From contig DATJAP010000033.1 in the NCBI GenBank assembly GCA_035516155.1, positions 1 through 59,285 of the forward strand: DNA of 59,285 nucleotides, written 5' to 3'. Within the stretch, counting starts at the first letter, position 1; every line of letters starts with the position of its first letter. The notes under the pieces were generated by a model that did not search any database, was not told where the DNA came from, and saw only the letters and a program-made list of their open reading frames with translations. The position numbers and the translations under genes were made by a program. The DNA comes from JAJYKN01 sp035516155 (lineage in GTDB: Bacteria > Nitrospirota > UBA9217). Of this stretch, positions 1 to 8,662 are shown piece after piece.

Positions 1-88
1 GCAGCCTTTTCGTTTCTCTCCTGCTCATGGTGATCATGTCCATTTCCGTCACAATATCCTCCAATTACGTCAGGGTATTGTAACTTGA

Positions 89-135
89 AATAGGACATTT
101 TCACTTTGCCAGAATAGGACACTATCATTTTGCCA
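89..135. repeat. Two tandem 23-bp repeats, possible insertion-sequence end
   Basis: Two near-identical 23-bp copies (89-111 and 113-135) share the core aataggaca and the end tttgcca, and start 24 bp apart. Repeated short motifs near an end are typical of IS21-family elements, where they bind the transposase. No istA or istB coding sequence is visible, so this could be only the outer edge of an element extending left of the window, or a solo remnant. The family assignment is from general resemblance only. Confidence 0.35.
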
Positions 136-520
136 TTACATGCACGGGTAAGGGGCGTGTCGGGTAAGGGGCGTCATCGTCATAGACCTGCCTGCCGCCA
201 AAGGGTATCGAAACAGGGAAATTATCAATACCTGCCGGTCCCATCCGCCGCGCAATGGCCTCTCCACATGATGCCTGTTTGCACTGTGTCTTTATGCTAT
301 AGCTTCGACCCGATGGCTTGAGCTGTTGAAGTTTCATTCCCGTGTAACATATCGGGTTACGTTCTATATTTGCAGGAATACCCTTAAAATACACCATTCA
401 TTCCCTATAGTTTTTCAAGATTGTGACGATAGAATATTCATGGGGGGTTCATGATTATCGTCAAGACCGGTCTTTTCAGCACGAAATGGGTTTCATGGAT
501 ATTTCCTGCAGGAGGATAAT

Positions 521-604
521 GTGAAAAAGTCGTTCATTTTTGGAGTAATATTACCTTACGCTTTCATGAGGAGGCAGAATAATGTTAAACCAAATGATGT
601 TTGA
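521..604 (+). CDS. Possible 27-residue leader or small membrane peptide
   Basis: A GTG codon at 521 sits just behind a strong ribosome binding site (caggaggataat) and opens a 27-codon frame. The product begins MKKSFIFGVILPYAF, which is positively charged then hydrophobic like a signal or small membrane peptide. Its stop at 602-604 lies inside the next gene, whose ATG is at 582, so the two may be translationally coupled. It could equally be a chance frame; the ribosome binding site is the main support. Confidence 0.35.
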   Translation: MKKSFIFGVILPYAFMRRQNNVKPNDV

Positions 605-821
605 ACAGAAACTACAGGAATTGGTTGTGTGGGTAGCAGACTCCTATCCAGAAGTGGAACAGGCTCAAAGAGAAGGGAGACAAATCCCTGAAAAGGAATA
701 CATGAAGTATATTAACGAGTCCTTGCTTCTCCTTGCTTCCACTTTTGTCGAGATGCTGGAAAGCAGAAAAAAGGAAATGGAAGCAATATGGGATGACAGT
801 GAACAGAAAAGTAATTGTTAA
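582..821 (+). CDS. Small conserved-looking hypothetical protein, 79 aa
   Basis: The ATG at 582 follows a clear gaggag ribosome binding site, and the frame is open for 79 codons. The product is acidic and mostly helical (MFEQKLQELVVWVADSYPEV, then a Leu-rich helix and a Lys/Glu-rich tail) with no signal peptide, membrane segment or Cys motif. I do not recognise a family. It stands alone between the putative IS end and the terminus of the convergent envelope operon. Coding status rests on the start signal and a plausible amino-acid composition. Confidence 0.6.
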   Translation: MLNQMMFEQKLQELVVWVADSYPEVEQAQREGRQIPEKEYMKYINESLLLLASTFVEMLESRKKEMEAIWDDSEQKSNC

Positions 822-1231
822 TTTTAAGAGCAGGGAGGTGATATACGGCGAGTTTCAACTAAATACCTTGGTAAATGTTGTAGTTGGGTCCTGATTTGAA
901 CGAATACCCCATGGGGTGGTTTACCCCACGGCGGTCCAATGTCCCTACTCTCCATCTTGTCCAGGATGGTACACATTCTTTCATCCACCCATGACGTTCT
1001 TCTTGATATCAATCATCGGATAATGCTTGACGCTCCCCGTTGCAGGCATAGCACGCGTTCGTAGCGGCTAGGAACGAGGATTGGTATCACAGAGACTGGG
1101 AGGACTTCACACTGCACGTTATTAGCGTTTTTTTTGATCGCACTTTGCTCATGTTTCCTCACGCCCGTCGTCTGCGTACAGGGGTCCTTTCCCCTTTCCA
1201 GGAACCCGGTTTCAGTCCCCCGTTCCCGGAG
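822..1231. other. Intergenic stretch, no gene recognised
   Basis: About 410 bp lie between the small + strand gene and the 3' end of the minus-strand operon. Short frames exist on both strands but none has a start signal or recognisable product. The stretch may contain the operon terminator, but I could not pick out a convincing hairpin with a U tract. Confidence 0.5.
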
Positions 1232-2620
1232 CTAAACCGCAGGCAGGAAATCAATCGGGTACAGAATGGTAATCTTGGACACCTTCTCCTTCGGCCCGAA
1301 GTTGAACTTCTTGACGCGTTCGACAACCTGGGAAACCAGCTCTTCCGAGGCAAGGTCGTTCGACTGTACAGTGCAAGAGGAAACCTCACCGCCCGGCTCG
1401 ATGGTGATCCGTAAGATCATCTTGCCCCGCAGCGTCGGGTCCTTCCTGAGTTCCGCGTTGTAGAGCCGATAGAGCGCCGCCTTGTATCTGTCGAAAACGA
1501 TCTGGATCTCTTCATCGGTGCGGCCCGGCCCGGGCCCGGAAGAAAGCGGTCTCGCATCTCCCGCCCGGCCTGAAACGGTATTTTCCACACGGGTGAACCC
1601 GATGCCGCCGATGCGGCTCCCGGTTCCGCTGCCTATCGTGCGGCTGATCCCGGAGCTGCTGATGCCACCGCTATAACCACCCGCCGACTGCATGGCAACG
1701 AGAGACCGGCTTGGACGGGCCTGGCCTGCGGCCACGACTGCCTGGTTGTTAATACGCGCCTCGGTTCCGAGACGTGCGGCGGGAGCTTCGTCCAATATGC
1801 CCTTGAAGGATTCCTTGAAGGCCAGGACCCCCGTGCTCTCCGCTTTACTGTGTGCGGGCTCTGTTTCCGAAGCGACTACCTTGGGTTGTTCTTCATGCTG
1901 TTTCTCCGGCTCCTTTTGCAGGTTCTTTTCGGGCTTCAGTACCTCTTTGCGGCGCTCGGGCTCAGGCTCTGGTTTGGGCGGCTCCTTCCGGAGCATGGAG
2001 ACCAGGCGTTCGGGGACCTCGGCAACGGTAGGGCGTTCCGGCGCCGGCAGCACCCAGAGGCGTATGACGGCTCCGAAAATGATGTAGAATAACAATGCGA
2101 GAAGCAGTGACCTGCGGAACCGTCGCTCGCTCTCGGAATTATCGTCCCCCGGCATTGCCATCGATCGATTGGGAACGGGAGATATCTCGCGGTCCACGAA
2201 ATACTCCTCCTCACGCCGTTCGTCGCGTTCGTACGCGTCGCGCACTTCCTCCTGGAGGTAGGAGAGTTCATCAAGACACCGGTTTATCCCGCCCTGGAGG
2301 GTCGCCTTCTTTTCAAGGATTCCGCTGATATCGCCTTCGAAGCAAGCGACACGACTCCTCGCGCGCTTTATGTGTACTTCGGCACTGGGCTGTTCGGCGA
2401 GTCCTGCCCAAAAGAGCTCGCCCGCCTTCAGTTCACCAAGCTTGTCGAGGGCATTGAGTACGTTCTTAAGCGCGTCGAACCGCTGCCTGTCGACGGCGAA
2501 TGTTTCTAGCTCGGCGTCCACAACCCGAAGCTCCTCTTCCAGGGCGGTGCGCCGTTTGACGGCATTCTCGATCTGGACGTCCAGCTGGGATAGTTCCTCT
2601 TCTAAAATGGATGTCGTCAT
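1232..2620 (-). CDS. AgmX/PglI-type TonB-like energy transducer with N-terminal coiled coil
   Basis: This 462-residue inner-membrane protein has a single transmembrane segment at about residues 170-191. Residues 1-140 before it are cytoplasmic and rich in charged heptads, so probably a coiled coil. After it comes a Pro/Glu/Lys-rich spacer (residues 195-250, PPKPEPEPERRKE) of the TonB type, then a Gly/Ser-rich linker. The C-terminal domain (about 365-462) has the pattern of the AgmX/PglI C-terminal domain, including RGKMILRITIEPGGEVSSC. Such proteins transmit motion from TolQ/TolR-type motors to periplasmic or outer-membrane partners. Its ATG overlaps the stop of the upstream ExbD-like gene (ATGA), so it is the last gene of the operon. 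The long cytoplasmic coiled coil is unusual for TonB, which has almost no cytoplasmic part; Myxococcus GltJ/AgmX also has a large cytoplasmic part, but of a different kind. Confidence 0.85.
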   Translation of the reverse strand: MTTSILEEELSQLDVQIENAVKRRTALEEELRVVDAELETFAVDRQRFDALKNVLNALDKLGELKAGELFWAGLAEQPSAEVHIKRARSRVACFEGDISGILEKKATLQGGINRCLDELSYLQEEVRDAYERDERREEEYFVDREISPVPNRSMAMPGDDNSESERRFRRSLLLALLFYIIFGAVIRLWVLPAPERPTVAEVPERLVSMLRKEPPKPEPEPERRKEVLKPEKNLQKEPEKQHEEQPKVVASETEPAHSKAESTGVLAFKESFKGILDEAPAARLGTEARINNQAVVAAGQARPSRSLVAMQSAGGYSGGISSSGISRTIGSGTGSRIGGIGFTRVENTVSGRAGDARPLSSGPGPGRTDEEIQIVFDRYKAALYRLYNAELRKDPTLRGKMILRITIEPGGEVSSCTVQSNDLASEELVSQVVERVKKFNFGPKEKVSKITILYPIDFLPAV

Positions 2621-3108
2621 TTTTCCGCCTTCTCTGCCACGGCAAGTGAGATCCTTCCGTATCCGCAGGCAGTGCAGGTTGACATTATTTTCTTAAGCAC
2701 CTTGAACGGTATCGTCTTGTCGGCAAGAAGCGTGACCTCCATGGTTTCGGCGGCAGCTTTGGCGCCGATGATGCCATTCCCAAGTTGTTCCAGCCGGTCT
2801 CTCAGTTCCTTGACCATCACGATTCCGTCATCAAGGAGCTTGGGGGTGCTGACCACGGCTTCGCCCTGGACCAACACCGATTCGGGGCTCACCACGATCG
2901 CAACTGTTTCCCGCGGCCTGGTCGGGACAGAGGAATCGGGAAGCGCGATCTGCGCGTCCGGCAGGGTGCTGTTGAACGAGTGAAAAAGCAGAAAGAACAC
3001 CAGGACGGTGAGGACGTCCATCATCGGGATAAGGTTGATGCCGAGTCCCCTGATCACGCCCTTTTTGTTGTTCCGCTCCATCCGTTTCATGCGTCGTGTT
3101 CCCCTCAT
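2617..3108 (-). CDS. ExbD/TolR-family stator protein (second copy)
   Basis: This 163-residue protein has a short basic N-terminus, one transmembrane helix at about 25-45 and a periplasmic domain. The helix starts INLIPMMDVLTVLVFFLLF, with Asp31 in the position of the proton-carrying aspartate of ExbD/TolR. The C-terminal part resembles the TolR periplasmic fold (LLADKTIPFKVLKKIMSTC). It overlaps the preceding exbD-like gene and the following AgmX-like gene by ATGA junctions, indicating coupled translation. An internal ATG at codon 7 or 10 is an alternative start. One TolQ plus two TolR proteins matches the AglR-AglQ-AglS motor of Myxococcus (family knowledge). Confidence 0.9.
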   Translation of the reverse strand: MRGTRRMKRMERNNKKGVIRGLGINLIPMMDVLTVLVFFLLFHSFNSTLPDAQIALPDSSVPTRPRETVAIVVSPESVLVQGEAVVSTPKLLDDGIVMVKELRDRLEQLGNGIIGAKAAAETMEVTLLADKTIPFKVLKKIMSTCTACGYGRISLAVAEKAEK

Positions 3109-3620
3109 GGCGCGTCTCCTATGGATATCTTTGGAAAGAGGTCGATTTTTCTGGCCTCTCCGCCGCCTTCAGGCAGTACTTCGGTGCTTCGTACTGCGTC
3201 CATGATCTCGATAAGGTGGTCGTACTTGATGTCCGGTTCCATCAGGACAGAAGCGTCCTCTTTTCCCGGGTACTGGGCTTTCAGACGAAGGAGCGTCTTG
3301 GAAAGCGCCCCGATATCATACTTGTCATCCTTTTTGGGTATCCTGTCCGAAACCACCGAACCGTTGGAGATCTCAAGCCCCGCCCGGCGGACGATCACCT
3401 CGATGGCGAAATTCGGCATGCTGTGAGCCTCCGCGCCGGCGGCAGTCGGTACGGCAAGCTCCTCGATCGTTATGCTCATAAAGACGGCGGTGATGAGCAG
3501 AAACACCACCAGGACGGTAAGGATGTCCATCATCGGCGTCAGGTTGATCAAGTGCATGATGTCAGTATCGAAATCCGATGGTTTTTCCGCGTTCCTCTTA
3601 TTTCGATATCGTCTAAACAT
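3105..3620 (-). CDS. ExbD/TolR-family stator protein (first copy)
   Basis: This 171-residue protein has a basic cytoplasmic N-terminus, one transmembrane helix (INLTPMMDILTVLVVFLLI) and a periplasmic domain. Asp32 occupies the conserved proton-path position. The periplasmic part contains LMEPDIKYDHLIEIMDAVRS, a TolR/ExbD-like ending. The gene begins inside the last codons of the TolQ-like gene and ends in an overlap with the second ExbD gene. The two ExbD paralogues differ along most of their length, so this is not a recent duplication. Together with TolQ they should form a proton-driven inner-membrane motor. Confidence 0.9.
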   Translation of the reverse strand: MFRRYRNKRNAEKPSDFDTDIMHLINLTPMMDILTVLVVFLLITAVFMSITIEELAVPTAAGAEAHSMPNFAIEVIVRRAGLEISNGSVVSDRIPKKDDKYDIGALSKTLLRLKAQYPGKEDASVLMEPDIKYDHLIEIMDAVRSTEVLPEGGGEARKIDLFPKISIGDAP

Positions 3621-4296
3621 GGTCGGTCCCTGTCACATTGGCGCCCGGCATTGGCGCAGCCCTTTCGAACTGGCGCTTGGTGAAGCTGGAAATGGAGTTC
3701 AAGGACTTAACTGCTGCCATCTCAAGGCCGTTAACGATCTGGCCCGTAGCCGTCGTGAGCCGCGCATGGAGCAGGAGAAGCGGGATCGCGGACATCAGGC
3801 CGAAGGCGGTGCAGTTCATTGCCTCGGATATGCTGGCGGCAAGGAGCGCCGCCTTTTCGGCCGGGCTCGCGGTGGCCACTGCGGCGAAAGCCATGATGAG
3901 GCCCATGATCGTGCCCAGGAGCCCGAACAGGGTGGCGATGTTGGACAAGAGCGCGAGATACGGCGTGCGCTTCTCCAGTAAGGGGACTATCTCCATCATG
4001 CTCTCCTCCATGGCGATCTCTATGTCCTCGCGGCGCCTGACTGCGCCTTGCCTGGCCAGACCCATACAGAGCATCTGCGCCATGGATGACGTGTCCTTGC
4101 TCACGATTTCCCGGGCCTTGTCGAACTCACCCGTTTCCAGCGAGGGATAGATCCTGTCCCACGTTTTTTTGTTCTCCTCCCGGACGCGCTTCAGGTGGAT
4201 CCAGCGCTCGATCGCGATGACCAGGCCGGTCAGCAGCACGAATAAAATGGGGAACATGAACAAGCCGCCCTTCTGAAAAAACCTTACGATAAACAT
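3613..4296 (-). CDS. MotA/TolQ/ExbB-family proton channel protein
   Basis: This 227-residue protein shows the ExbB/TolQ layout: an N-terminal transmembrane helix (GLFMFPILFVLLTGLVIAIE), a long cytoplasmic stretch with LETGEFDKAREIV, then two helices near 130-190. The second of these carries the family signature around LLGTIMGLIMAFA, and the third SAIPLLLLHARL. Such proteins form a pentamer around an ExbD dimer and use the proton motive force. The ribosome binding site aaggagg lies just upstream of the ATG. Its neighbours make it part of a dedicated motor rather than the housekeeping Tol-Pal set, because no TolA, TolB or Pal gene is present. Confidence 0.92.
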   Translation of the reverse strand: MFIVRFFQKGGLFMFPILFVLLTGLVIAIERWIHLKRVREENKKTWDRIYPSLETGEFDKAREIVSKDTSSMAQMLCMGLARQGAVRRREDIEIAMEESMMEIVPLLEKRTPYLALLSNIATLFGLLGTIMGLIMAFAAVATASPAEKAALLAASISEAMNCTAFGLMSAIPLLLLHARLTTATGQIVNGLEMAAVKSLNSISSFTKRQFERAAPMPGANVTGTDHV

Positions 4297-4332
4297 TGTG
4301 TTTCCTCCTTTTTCGCTGTTCTATTAGCGATG

Positions 4333-4662
4333 TCATTTCTTGGTGCTTTGTTCGTAGAACTCCAGTTGACGCTTGAACACGTCGCGGTCCACGGGTGTGT
4401 CGGAAGCATCGAGCACCATATCGAAACCTTCTCCTTCGCCCATCTCGGAGCTTTTCCACGGCACGATGTAGAGGGCTTTAGGGGCCTCGTCGTTTCCAAC
4501 GATGGACATTCCGGACATCTTCTTGGCCCCGTCCGGATTAGCTTCCTTTTTCTCCTGTGCCGACGTTGGCCTGTCCTTGTCCGCCGGCACGTTGTCTCCG
4601 GCAACGGCAAGGCCCGCCGAGAGATGAAGCAGGAATAGCCAGAGAAGTGCGTTCCGAGACAT
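4333..4662 (-). CDS. Small secreted protein of the envelope operon, 109 aa
   Basis: The ATG at 4662 is preferred because it follows ggaggagacaac; a GTG 18 bp upstream is the alternative. The product begins with a signal peptide (MSRNALLWLFLLHLSAGLAVA) followed by a polar linker. A short conserved-looking core follows (KALYIVPWKSS), ending in a charged helix (DVFKRQLEFYEQS). I do not recognise a family. It abuts the TPR lipoprotein gene upstream and precedes the TolQ gene by 36 bp, so it is probably a periplasmic accessory of the motor. No Cys or catalytic motif is seen. Confidence 0.7.
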   Translation of the reverse strand: MSRNALLWLFLLHLSAGLAVAGDNVPADKDRPTSAQEKKEANPDGAKKMSGMSIVGNDEAPKALYIVPWKSSEMGEGEGFDMVLDASDTPVDRDVFKRQLEFYEQSTKK

Positions 4663-4680
4663 GTTGTCTCCTCCTTTCAC

Positions 4681-5367
4681 CTACCGTTTGAGCCGCATCG
4701 TGAGTTCAGCGATCCAGGTCTTGACCTGCGTGTCCGAAGGCGCGCCGGCTGCATAGGTCTCAAACTCACGAAGGGCGTCCTCCGGGTCATCCATATACAG
4801 GTCTAAGAGGATTCCGAGATTTTTATGGACAGGCAGGTATTCCGGGAACCGTGCGATCTCCTTCTGATAGACTTCCCTGGCTTCTCTGAAACGCCCGGAC
4901 CTGCGGAGCAGCAGCCCGTATTCATTGCTGGCAACAGGATGGCCGGGGATGAGGCCCAGCGCGGTTTTCAAGTGCTCTTCGGCCGGGCCGGTCTTCCCGG
5001 TCCGCATGTAGGCTACGGCGATATCGATATGCGGAGCCGCAACCCCCGGCGACCGCAGGGTCACCTTGGAAAGAAGTTCAATGGCCTTTTCGTTTTTCCC
5101 GTCGTTTAGGAGTTTGACGGCGTTGCCAAAATCTTCACGGGATTCGGCGTTCATGATTGGGTTGTCATGGATGACGAATCCCTGCTGTCCGTTCGTTAGC
5201 CTTTCCACGGATGGCCCCGTAAACGGAGCGGTTTCAGCGGGCTTCGGCAGCGTCTTTGCTCCGGCTGCGCAACCGGCAAGGGCCATGGTCATCGCGGCCA
5301 GAAACAATGTTTCAGGCATCCTTTGGAATCTGAACATCCTTACAAGAAATCCATTTCTGATATGCAT
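4681..5367 (-). CDS. TPR-repeat lipoprotein, 228 aa
   Basis: The start at 5367 is chosen because it follows ggag at a suitable distance and lies after the stop of the upstream gene at 5399; upstream in-frame codons would overlap that gene. The N-terminus has a lipoprotein signal ending LAGC. Residues about 80-220 hold tetratricopeptide repeats (AVAYMRTGKTGPAEEHLKTA, then LLLRRSGRFREAREVYQKEI). It is expected to be a periplasm-facing scaffold anchored in the outer membrane. TPR lipoproteins are recurring components of Agl-Glt and related machines (family knowledge). Its exact partner here is unknown. Confidence 0.8.
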   Translation of the reverse strand: MHIRNGFLVRMFRFQRMPETLFLAAMTMALAGCAAGAKTLPKPAETAPFTGPSVERLTNGQQGFVIHDNPIMNAESREDFGNAVKLLNDGKNEKAIELLSKVTLRSPGVAAPHIDIAVAYMRTGKTGPAEEHLKTALGLIPGHPVASNEYGLLLRRSGRFREAREVYQKEIARFPEYLPVHKNLGILLDLYMDDPEDALREFETYAAGAPSDTQVKTWIAELTMRLKR

Positions 5368-5398
5368 CGTCCTGTTCTCCATACCGGTAGCCTGAATC

Positions 5399-8300
5399 TC
5401 AATCAGGAGCGTTGTCATTCGGGGCGTCCTTGACAGCATTGTCCTGCGCGTTTTCCGCCGGATGAACATCCTGTACGGTTTCTGGGGATTCTGCCCGGTT
5501 CTCTTCCTGCGCTGTCTCTGACCCCACTGACTTTTCTTTTGTCTCTGCCGGTTTTCCCTCTTTCGTAGGCACAGCCGTTTTCACGGATTCACTGGTATCG
5601 GCCTGGTTCTGTTCCTGCTTCTTTTCCGCCGACTTGGCAGATTCTGACGTCCCCGATGGCGAGGACAGGAGCTTTGGTTCACCGGACTGCGCCGCCCCTT
5701 TTACTGCCAGGGGCGCAGGCTCCTCCTGGCGTTTGACGGCATAGAGGTAGGTGTCCGGCAACGTTATGACGGCACTCTCTTCTTCCGTCTTGTCGTAGCG
5801 GGCGGGAACGAGCTTGGCAAGCTTCTGCAGGCTCTTTTCGATCCACTCGTTGTAAATCCCGCGGGATATAAGCTCAAGATTGCTCTTATGCGTTTGGATG
5901 GCCTTCTCCTCGAAGGGGGAGGCCTGGCTATCGATTGCTTGTTCGTATTCTTCCCGCTCCGCGGGGCCGAGGTCCCTGGGGCGCTCGGACTCCTTCAGTT
6001 CACGGCTGAAATCTGCGTAGATCTCGGCCAGATAGAAGGTCGCGGCCGAGGTCACGAGGCCGTTCTCGTAATCCAGGAGCTTCCCAAACTCTTGTGTTGC
6101 GGCCTCCATCAATTCCTTCTTCTTCTCAAGGTTTGCCTTGAACGGTTCTACCAGTTTTACGCTTGAGAACTGGCCAAAGGTTTGCTCGGCCAAAACCAGT
6201 GCGGCCGTGCCGGCCAGATAACGGGTACGGGGCGTACGCTCGGCCCCGGCGGAAGCGTCAATCGCCACCATCTCTTTGAGCTCGGCGAGATACCCGTTCA
6301 CGCCGTTTGTCTTCAAAATTTCGGCGATCTTTGCGCGCGTCTCCATGTTGGGTTCGGCGGGATGCGGGAAATGGTCCACGTAGCGCCGGTATGCAGCAAG
6401 CTCACGGTCCCGGTTGCCGGCCTTATCGTAGAGTTCCGCCGCAGTCAAAAGAGATGCGCGCCGTATGTCATCATCCTTTGACTCTGCCTCGATGCGTTCA
6501 TATTCGCCGGCCGCAAGGCCAAGCTTTCCGTCCTCGCGGTAGACGTAGGCGATCTTCTTGGTCACCTCGGGCAAGAGATCGCTCCCGGGGAATTTCTCGC
6601 GGAACCCGGCAAGGACGGACGTTGCCGTTTTCCAGTCCTTGAGCAAGATCAGGGCGGTCGCCGCGTCGTACTCGGCGTTGACTCTGATCTTGGAGGCGGG
6701 CACCATACGCCCCACCCGCAGGAAATTGTCCGCCGCGGCCCGGTAATCCTTGTCAGTACTGGCTTGCTCGCCCTGTTTGTAAATTGCTGCGGCGAGGTTG
6801 TCGCTTATGCCGTCCCTGCTTGTATCACCGGCGGGGAGGAGCGAAAGCACCTTCACGTAGGCGGCCTCGGCTTCGGCGTAGCGGTGAAGATCATAGGTTG
6901 AGTGGCCGACGACGACATAAGCCTCTCTGACGACATCGGCATCGGCCTTGGGATAGGAAAGGACGAGCTTGCGCGCAGAGGCTAAAGCCTGCTCATAGTC
7001 CCGCATTCCGTACAGGTCGTCCGCGGCGGCCCCGAGGACGATGGCTGCCTTCTCGTGCTCCGGATAGGTTTCGGCGAACTTGAGCGAGCTCGCTACGGCC
7101 TTGCGCTTTACCTCATCCTTTTGCTCCGGGGCGGCGGTGTTAAGCTCCTGGCGGTAGGCGTAGACGGCGGCATAGCCGGCCTGAGCGGATTTTTCATGGG
7201 GCGGGTAGTCATAGGACGTCTTTTCGTATTCCGCTGCCGCAAGTCCATATGCGCCATTCTCCATGAGAAGGTCCGCCAGCAAATAATTCACAGCCGGGGT
7301 ATCCGCATCCTTCGGGTAGGAGGCGAGGAACTGCCTGTACCAGTGCATGGCCTCCTGGTAGTTCGTCTCCTTGTCCTTTACCTTCTCCTTGTCCTGGTAC
7401 AGCGCGTGGTAATGCTTGGCCAGATCGGTGAGGTTCGTCTTAAGCCACGAAAGGACCTCCGGACGGGCGGCCGGTTGATAATGCTTCCAGTAGGGGGCGT
7501 TAAGCCCGTACGTCCTCGCGAACTCCTTTTTCGCGTCGATGACCAGGCTGGGGAACCCTCCGGCGATATCGATATCGATCACCCGCATCTGGAACTCGGG
7601 CGCTTTTCTGTGGAAGGGATTCATGCCGACGAAGGCATTGTAGGTTGCAGCAGCGTCGGCGTACCGGCGCTTGTCGAAATAAAATTCCCCGAGATTACTG
7701 TAAATGCCGTCCTCATAGCTTTTAGAGCCGTGTTTTGCAAAATATTCCGCGACGGTTTTGGGTCCTCCCAAATTGGAAAAGCAAAGGCTTATCACCCTGA
7801 ATGTGTCGTCGATGCGTTTTTTCTCCATCTTGTCCTTGGTCTGCGCGAAATCGTAGCCCGTTCCCACCTTGTAATCAAGGAGGGCAATGTACCTGTCAAG
7901 TGCTTCATCGTAAAGCTCCTGCTTGTAGAATGCCCATCCGAGCTTGTACAGGGCAAGCTGGTAAAAGTACGAACCCGCTCCCATATGGACGACGCTCTGG
8001 TACGCGTCCTCGGCATCCGGATAGCGCTTCCGGGTAAAGAAATATTCGGCACGCCTGAACTGCACCTCGTCCATGTATTGGCATTTTGGATAGTCCCGCA
8101 CCATCCGGTCCATGACCTTCATGGCGAGGTCGGCCTCGCCCAGTTCCTCGTAGGCCCGGGACATCTGGTAGAGCGCCTGGTCATTGTGCTCGTAATGGGG
8201 ATACGAGGTCAAAAGTTTTTGATAGAGCGCGATGGCCTCGCGGGCGCCGGGACGTTCAAGGTTCTCTGGTACGGGCGCGCCCTCCTCCTCTAGTGCCCCC

Positions 8301-8662
8301 GCCCTTTTCTCAAAATCGGCCTGCGATTCATTTTGTACGGTAGCTGGGACACGAGGGACGGGACCTGGGTTCCGCCGCCTTGCCGCGCCGACGCCGGGTA
8401 GGAGGCCGTATTCTTTTTCAATCTTCAGGTCCGCAAGGCGGCGCATTGCCTCGGGCTTGAGTTTCGAGGATCCCGGGGTTTCTTCGAGGAAACGCTGGTA
8501 GCCTTCCATGGCCTTGTCGAGCCCGCCCTCTATCCGCTCTTCCTTGATATCGATATTTTCGCCGCGCAGACTGGCCAGCGTGTCCTTTGCGTGAGGCGTC
8601 TGGCAGGAGACAAAAAGAAGCGAAAGAGCGAACAGAAGTTTTAAACAGCGGTCGTTTGTCAT
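5399..8662 (-). CDS. Large TPR-repeat lipoprotein, 1087 aa
   Basis: The protein starts with a lipoprotein signal (LLFALSLLFVSC, Cys at residue 20). Roughly 850 residues of tetratricopeptide-like repeats follow, for example LYQMSRAYEELGEADLAMKV and ALYKLGWAFYKQELYDEALD. Residues about 1000-1087 are low complexity, rich in Glu, Lys, Ser and Pro, and probably disordered. The length and TPR density recall the long TPR scaffolds of Myxococcus gliding and sporulation machines and YbgF/BamD-type outer-membrane lipoproteins. The start overlaps the upstream TPR gene (ATGA). A role as a periplasmic scaffold linking the TolQ/R motor to the outer membrane is inferred from context, not shown. Confidence 0.85.
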   Translation of the reverse strand: MTNDRCLKLLFALSLLFVSCQTPHAKDTLASLRGENIDIKEERIEGGLDKAMEGYQRFLEETPGSSKLKPEAMRRLADLKIEKEYGLLPGVGAARRRNPGPVPRVPATVQNESQADFEKRAGALEEEGAPVPENLERPGAREAIALYQKLLTSYPHYEHNDQALYQMSRAYEELGEADLAMKVMDRMVRDYPKCQYMDEVQFRRAEYFFTRKRYPDAEDAYQSVVHMGAGSYFYQLALYKLGWAFYKQELYDEALDRYIALLDYKVGTGYDFAQTKDKMEKKRIDDTFRVISLCFSNLGGPKTVAEYFAKHGSKSYEDGIYSNLGEFYFDKRRYADAAATYNAFVGMNPFHRKAPEFQMRVIDIDIAGGFPSLVIDAKKEFARTYGLNAPYWKHYQPAARPEVLSWLKTNLTDLAKHYHALYQDKEKVKDKETNYQEAMHWYRQFLASYPKDADTPAVNYLLADLLMENGAYGLAAAEYEKTSYDYPPHEKSAQAGYAAVYAYRQELNTAAPEQKDEVKRKAVASSLKFAETYPEHEKAAIVLGAAADDLYGMRDYEQALASARKLVLSYPKADADVVREAYVVVGHSTYDLHRYAEAEAAYVKVLSLLPAGDTSRDGISDNLAAAIYKQGEQASTDKDYRAAADNFLRVGRMVPASKIRVNAEYDAATALILLKDWKTATSVLAGFREKFPGSDLLPEVTKKIAYVYREDGKLGLAAGEYERIEAESKDDDIRRASLLTAAELYDKAGNRDRELAAYRRYVDHFPHPAEPNMETRAKIAEILKTNGVNGYLAELKEMVAIDASAGAERTPRTRYLAGTAALVLAEQTFGQFSSVKLVEPFKANLEKKKELMEAATQEFGKLLDYENGLVTSAATFYLAEIYADFSRELKESERPRDLGPAEREEYEQAIDSQASPFEEKAIQTHKSNLELISRGIYNEWIEKSLQKLAKLVPARYDKTEEESAVITLPDTYLYAVKRQEEPAPLAVKGAAQSGEPKLLSSPSGTSESAKSAEKKQEQNQADTSESVKTAVPTKEGKPAETKEKSVGSETAQEENRAESPETVQDVHPAENAQDNAVKDAPNDNAPD

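Noticed and set aside
125..397. 90-codon minus-strand frame at the left edge
   Set aside because: No ribosome binding site, overlaps the repeat region and has no recognisable motif.
3613..4296. Housekeeping Tol-Pal system
   Set aside because: There is no TolA, TolB or Pal, there are two TolR proteins, and the partner is an AgmX-type transducer, so it is a specialised motor.
7055..8293. 412-codon + strand frame opposite the large TPR gene
   Set aside because: It is antisense to clear TPR repeats with a lipoprotein signal; long antisense frames are expected in GC-rich genes.
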